Part shown: positions 6,327 to 7,452 of the stretch, piece by piece
Layout of the letters: each line of letters opens with the position of its first letter
Position numbering within the stretch: position 1 is the stretch's first letter
Source of the DNA: PALSA-911 sp043742865
GTDB lineage: Bacteria; Pseudomonadota; Alphaproteobacteria; Acetobacterales; Acetobacteraceae
NCBI GenBank assembly: GCA_043742865.1
Contig: JAYTXR010000329.1
Coordinates: 1-7,452, forward strand
Direction of reading: 5' to 3'
Length of the DNA stretch: 7,452 bases
Made by a program: the position numbers and the translations under genes
The notes under the pieces: generated by a model
Told to the model about the DNA's origin: nothing
Seen by the model: the letters and a program-made list of their open reading frames with translations, nothing else
The model's database searches: none

Positions 6327-7250
6327 ATGCGCATAGCGGTAATCGGCGCCGGCGGCGTCGGCGGGGCATTCGGCGCGGCGCTGGCTAAGGCCGGCGCCGA
6401 CGTCACCTTCGTCGCCCGCGGTGCCCACCTCGCGGCGATGCGCCAGAACGGCCTGCGCATCGAGGGCGGCCGCGGCGACACCCACCTGACCCCGACCCAG
6501 GCCACCGACGACCCGTCCGGCATCGGACCGGTCGATCTGGTGCTGTTCTGCGTCAAGCTGTGGGATGTGGAGACCGCCGGTGCGGCCATCGTTCCCCTGA
6601 TCGGCCCGCAAACCGCTGTGATACCCTTGCAGAACGGCATCGACGCCGGCGAGCGGCTGGCACCGATCCTGGGCAAGGCCGCGCTGATGGGTGGGGTGGC
6701 GCAAATCTCCGCCACCATCGCCGAGCCCGGCGTGATCCGCCAGACCGGCAGCTTCATGCGGTTGATCTTCGGCGAATTGGACAGGCGCATCAGCCAGCGC
6801 GGCCAGGCATTTCTGGCGCTGTGCCAGCGCGCCGGGTTCGATGCCACGCTGAGCGAGCGGATCGAAACCGAGCTGTGGATGAAGTTCGTGCTGCTCGCCA
6901 GCAACGCCGCGATCACCGCAGCCACCCGCCAGCCGGTCGGGGGATTGCGCGACGATCCCGACATCGCGCCCTATTTTGCCGCCGCCTATCAGGAAGTAGC
7001 GGATCTCGCCCGCGCCAAAGGCATCGCGCTGCCGGCCGATGCGGTGGCGAAAGTCGTCGCCGGCAACCGGGCGGCGCCGCCGGCGATGATGGCCTCGATG
7101 GCGGTCGATCTCATCCGCGGCAACCGAATTGAGCTGCCCTGGCTGTCGGGCAAGGTCGTGCAACTCGGCCGCGAACTTGGGGTTCCGACCCCGGTGCATC
7201 AGCTGCTGTATGCGATGCTGAAACCCTACGTGTACGGCGCGCCTGCCTAG
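6327..7250 (+). CDS. Ketopantoate reductase family protein (PanE/ApbA-like, 2-dehydropantoate 2-reductase)
   Basis: A 307-residue cytosolic oxidoreductase of the PanE/ApbA fold, whose type member reduces 2-dehydropantoate to pantoate with NADPH in pantothenate/CoA synthesis. The N-terminal Rossmann domain opens with MRIAVIGAGGVGG (GxGxxG at 7-12). Lys77 (CVKLWD) and Asn103 (LQNGID) match the conserved Lys72 and Asn98 of E. coli PanE. In the helical C-terminal domain, Lys186 (ELWMKF) aligns with catalytic Lys176 and Glu269 (NRIELPWLSG) with Glu256. The position matching E. coli Asn180 is Leu190 (KFVLLASNAA), so the substrate may be a different 2-oxo acid; for that reason I give no gene symbol. 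The ATG at 6327 is chosen because AGGGAG (6315-6320) precedes it; an upstream in-frame TTG at 6303 lies inside the promoter region. The gene is transcribed divergently from cydDC. Its TAG stop lies inside the palindromic element downstream. Confidence 0.88.
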   Translation: MRIAVIGAGGVGGAFGAALAKAGADVTFVARGAHLAAMRQNGLRIEGGRGDTHLTPTQATDDPSGIGPVDLVLFCVKLWDVETAGAAIVPLIGPQTAVIPLQNGIDAGERLAPILGKAALMGGVAQISATIAEPGVIRQTGSFMRLIFGELDRRISQRGQAFLALCQRAGFDATLSERIETELWMKFVLLASNAAITAATRQPVGGLRDDPDIAPYFAAAYQEVADLARAKGIALPADAVAKVVAGNRAAPPAMMASMAVDLIRGNRIELPWLSGKVVQLGRELGVPTPVHQLLYAMLKPYVYGAPA

Positions 7251-7290
7251 AGCATGATCGCTTCAGATAGACGAAGTTATCATGCTCTAG
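7247..7290. repeat. Left hairpin module: 12-bp perfect inverted repeat
   Basis: CTAGAGCATGAT (7247-7258) is the exact reverse complement of ATCATGCTCTAG (7279-7290). Inside, after one mismatch (7259/7278) and one G-T pair (7260/7277), CTTC (7261-7264) pairs with GAAG (7273-7276) around an 8-nt loop. The left arm contains the TAG stop of the upstream reductase gene (7248-7250). There is no following U-tract on either strand, so it is not a canonical intrinsic terminator, although an RNA of this region would fold stably. Confidence 0.85.
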
Positions 7291-7294
7291 ATCT

Positions 7295-7332
7295 TTGTTT
7301 CACCGAGCAATTTTATCGCTCGGTGAAAGCAA
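7295..7332. repeat. Right hairpin: 11-bp perfect inverted repeat
   Basis: TTTCACCGAGC (7298-7308) pairs exactly with GCTCGGTGAAA (7318-7328) across a 9-nt AT-rich loop. The stem can be extended by TTG (7295-7297) with CAA (7330-7332) if G7329 is bulged. Neither side carries a U-tract. It could stabilise or end convergent transcripts in RNA form, but I class it as part of the repeat element. Confidence 0.8.
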
Positions 7333-7368
7333 CCTCAAACGATATTGCTCTAGCCGAACCTCCAAAAG

Positions 7369-7452
7369 TTAGCGACCGGGACTGCTGACGGCGGGATCGC
7401 TCGGGACCGGTTGGCTGGTCCCCTGCTGCGCCGCGGTCCTGGCCTTCTGCTT
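7369..7452 (-). CDS. Probable C-terminal tail of an unidentified minus-strand protein (partial)
   Basis: The minus strand is open from the right edge of the window to a TAA (complement of 7369-7371), giving 27 codons. The tail is Gln/Ser/Pro-rich and hydrophilic (it begins KQKARTAAQQ and ends SSPGR). In this frame 23 of 27 codons end in G or C, as in the other genes here. The competing frames, which are also open over this short distance, show a weaker bias. Position also fits: it would converge with the reductase gene, the repeat element lying between. No domain is visible and I cannot identify the protein. With so few codons the call rests on codon bias and context only. Confidence 0.4.
   Translation of the reverse strand, partial: KQKARTAAQQGTSQPVPSDPAVSSPGR

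Larger units (their letters stand above)
7247..7353. repeat. Composite palindromic intergenic element bounded by CTAGAGCA/TGCTCTAG
   Basis: A 107-bp block at about 42% GC in a genome near 70% GC, bounded by an 8-bp inverted repeat: CTAGAGCA at 7247-7254 and TGCTCTAG at 7346-7353. It has two modules sharing a central CTAG (7287-7290). The left module (7247-7290) is a hairpin and the right module (7287-7353) contains a second hairpin; both have their own entries. No coding potential is visible. The ends resemble the short palindromic repeats scattered between genes in many alphaproteobacteria (AGAGCATGATC/AGAGCATTTTC types), which I recall rather than looked up. It lies between two convergent genes, a usual site for such elements. 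Confidence 0.75.

Noticed and set aside
6197..6964. N-terminal extension of cydD upstream of 6196, back to 6964
   Set aside because: It would run antisense through the reductase gene and across its promoter. CydD family length and the promoter at 6221-6248 support the start at 6196.
7295..7332. Right hairpin as a bidirectional Rho-independent terminator
   Set aside because: It is followed by GCAACCTC on the plus strand and CAAAGATC on the minus strand, with no run of T on either. It is better explained as part of the repeat element.
7403..7422. GGGACCGG...CTGGTCCC hairpin as an intrinsic terminator
   Set aside because: There is no U-tract on either side, and it lies inside the probable minus-strand coding tail.

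Overview
The window is a stretch of GC-rich chromosome, roughly 70% GC by eye, with strong G/C preference at third codon positions. It most likely comes from an alphaproteobacterium. The GC content, the rnr-S41 peptidase pairing, the alphaproteobacterial-looking promoters (TTGACC...TAGACT) and an intergenic CTAGAGCA-type palindromic repeat together suggest Rhodospirillales/Acetobacteraceae. That placement is inferred from style and recalled gene order, not from a search.

Layout from left to right: (1) the 3' two-thirds of a ribonuclease R gene (rnr, 5' end outside the window), reading +. (2) After 21 bp, an exported S41-family (C-terminal-processing) serine peptidase, also +, probably in the same operon. 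(3) After only 25 bp, a convergent two-gene operon on the minus strand, cydD-cydC. It encodes the heterodimeric thiol/haem-linked ABC exporter needed for cytochrome bd assembly; the genes overlap by ATGA and no cydAB is present. (4) A 130-bp divergent promoter region with one recognisable sigma70-type promoter facing each way. (5) A ketopantoate-reductase-family gene (panE/apbA-like), +. (6) An AT-rich (42% GC) palindromic intergenic element bounded by CTAGAGCA/TGCTCTAG that contains the stop codon of the reductase gene. (7) The probable C-terminal tail of a further minus-strand gene running off the right edge.

Functionally these are separate housekeeping units: RNA turnover, periplasmic proteolysis, redox/haem export to the periplasm, and a pantothenate-type reductase. 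A link between the exported peptidase and CydDC is possible only in that both act at or beyond the inner membrane. Coding density is very high and no stretch over 300 bp lacks a gene.

I found no CRISPR array, tRNA or rRNA gene, transposase, phage gene or toxin-antitoxin pair, and nothing that amounts to a new defence or metabolic system. The items most worth a second look are the CTAG-bounded palindromic element that supplies a stop codon, a 15-bp in-frame tandem repeat in the CydD linker, the substituted active-site position in the reductase, and the two-cysteine C-terminal extension of the peptidase.
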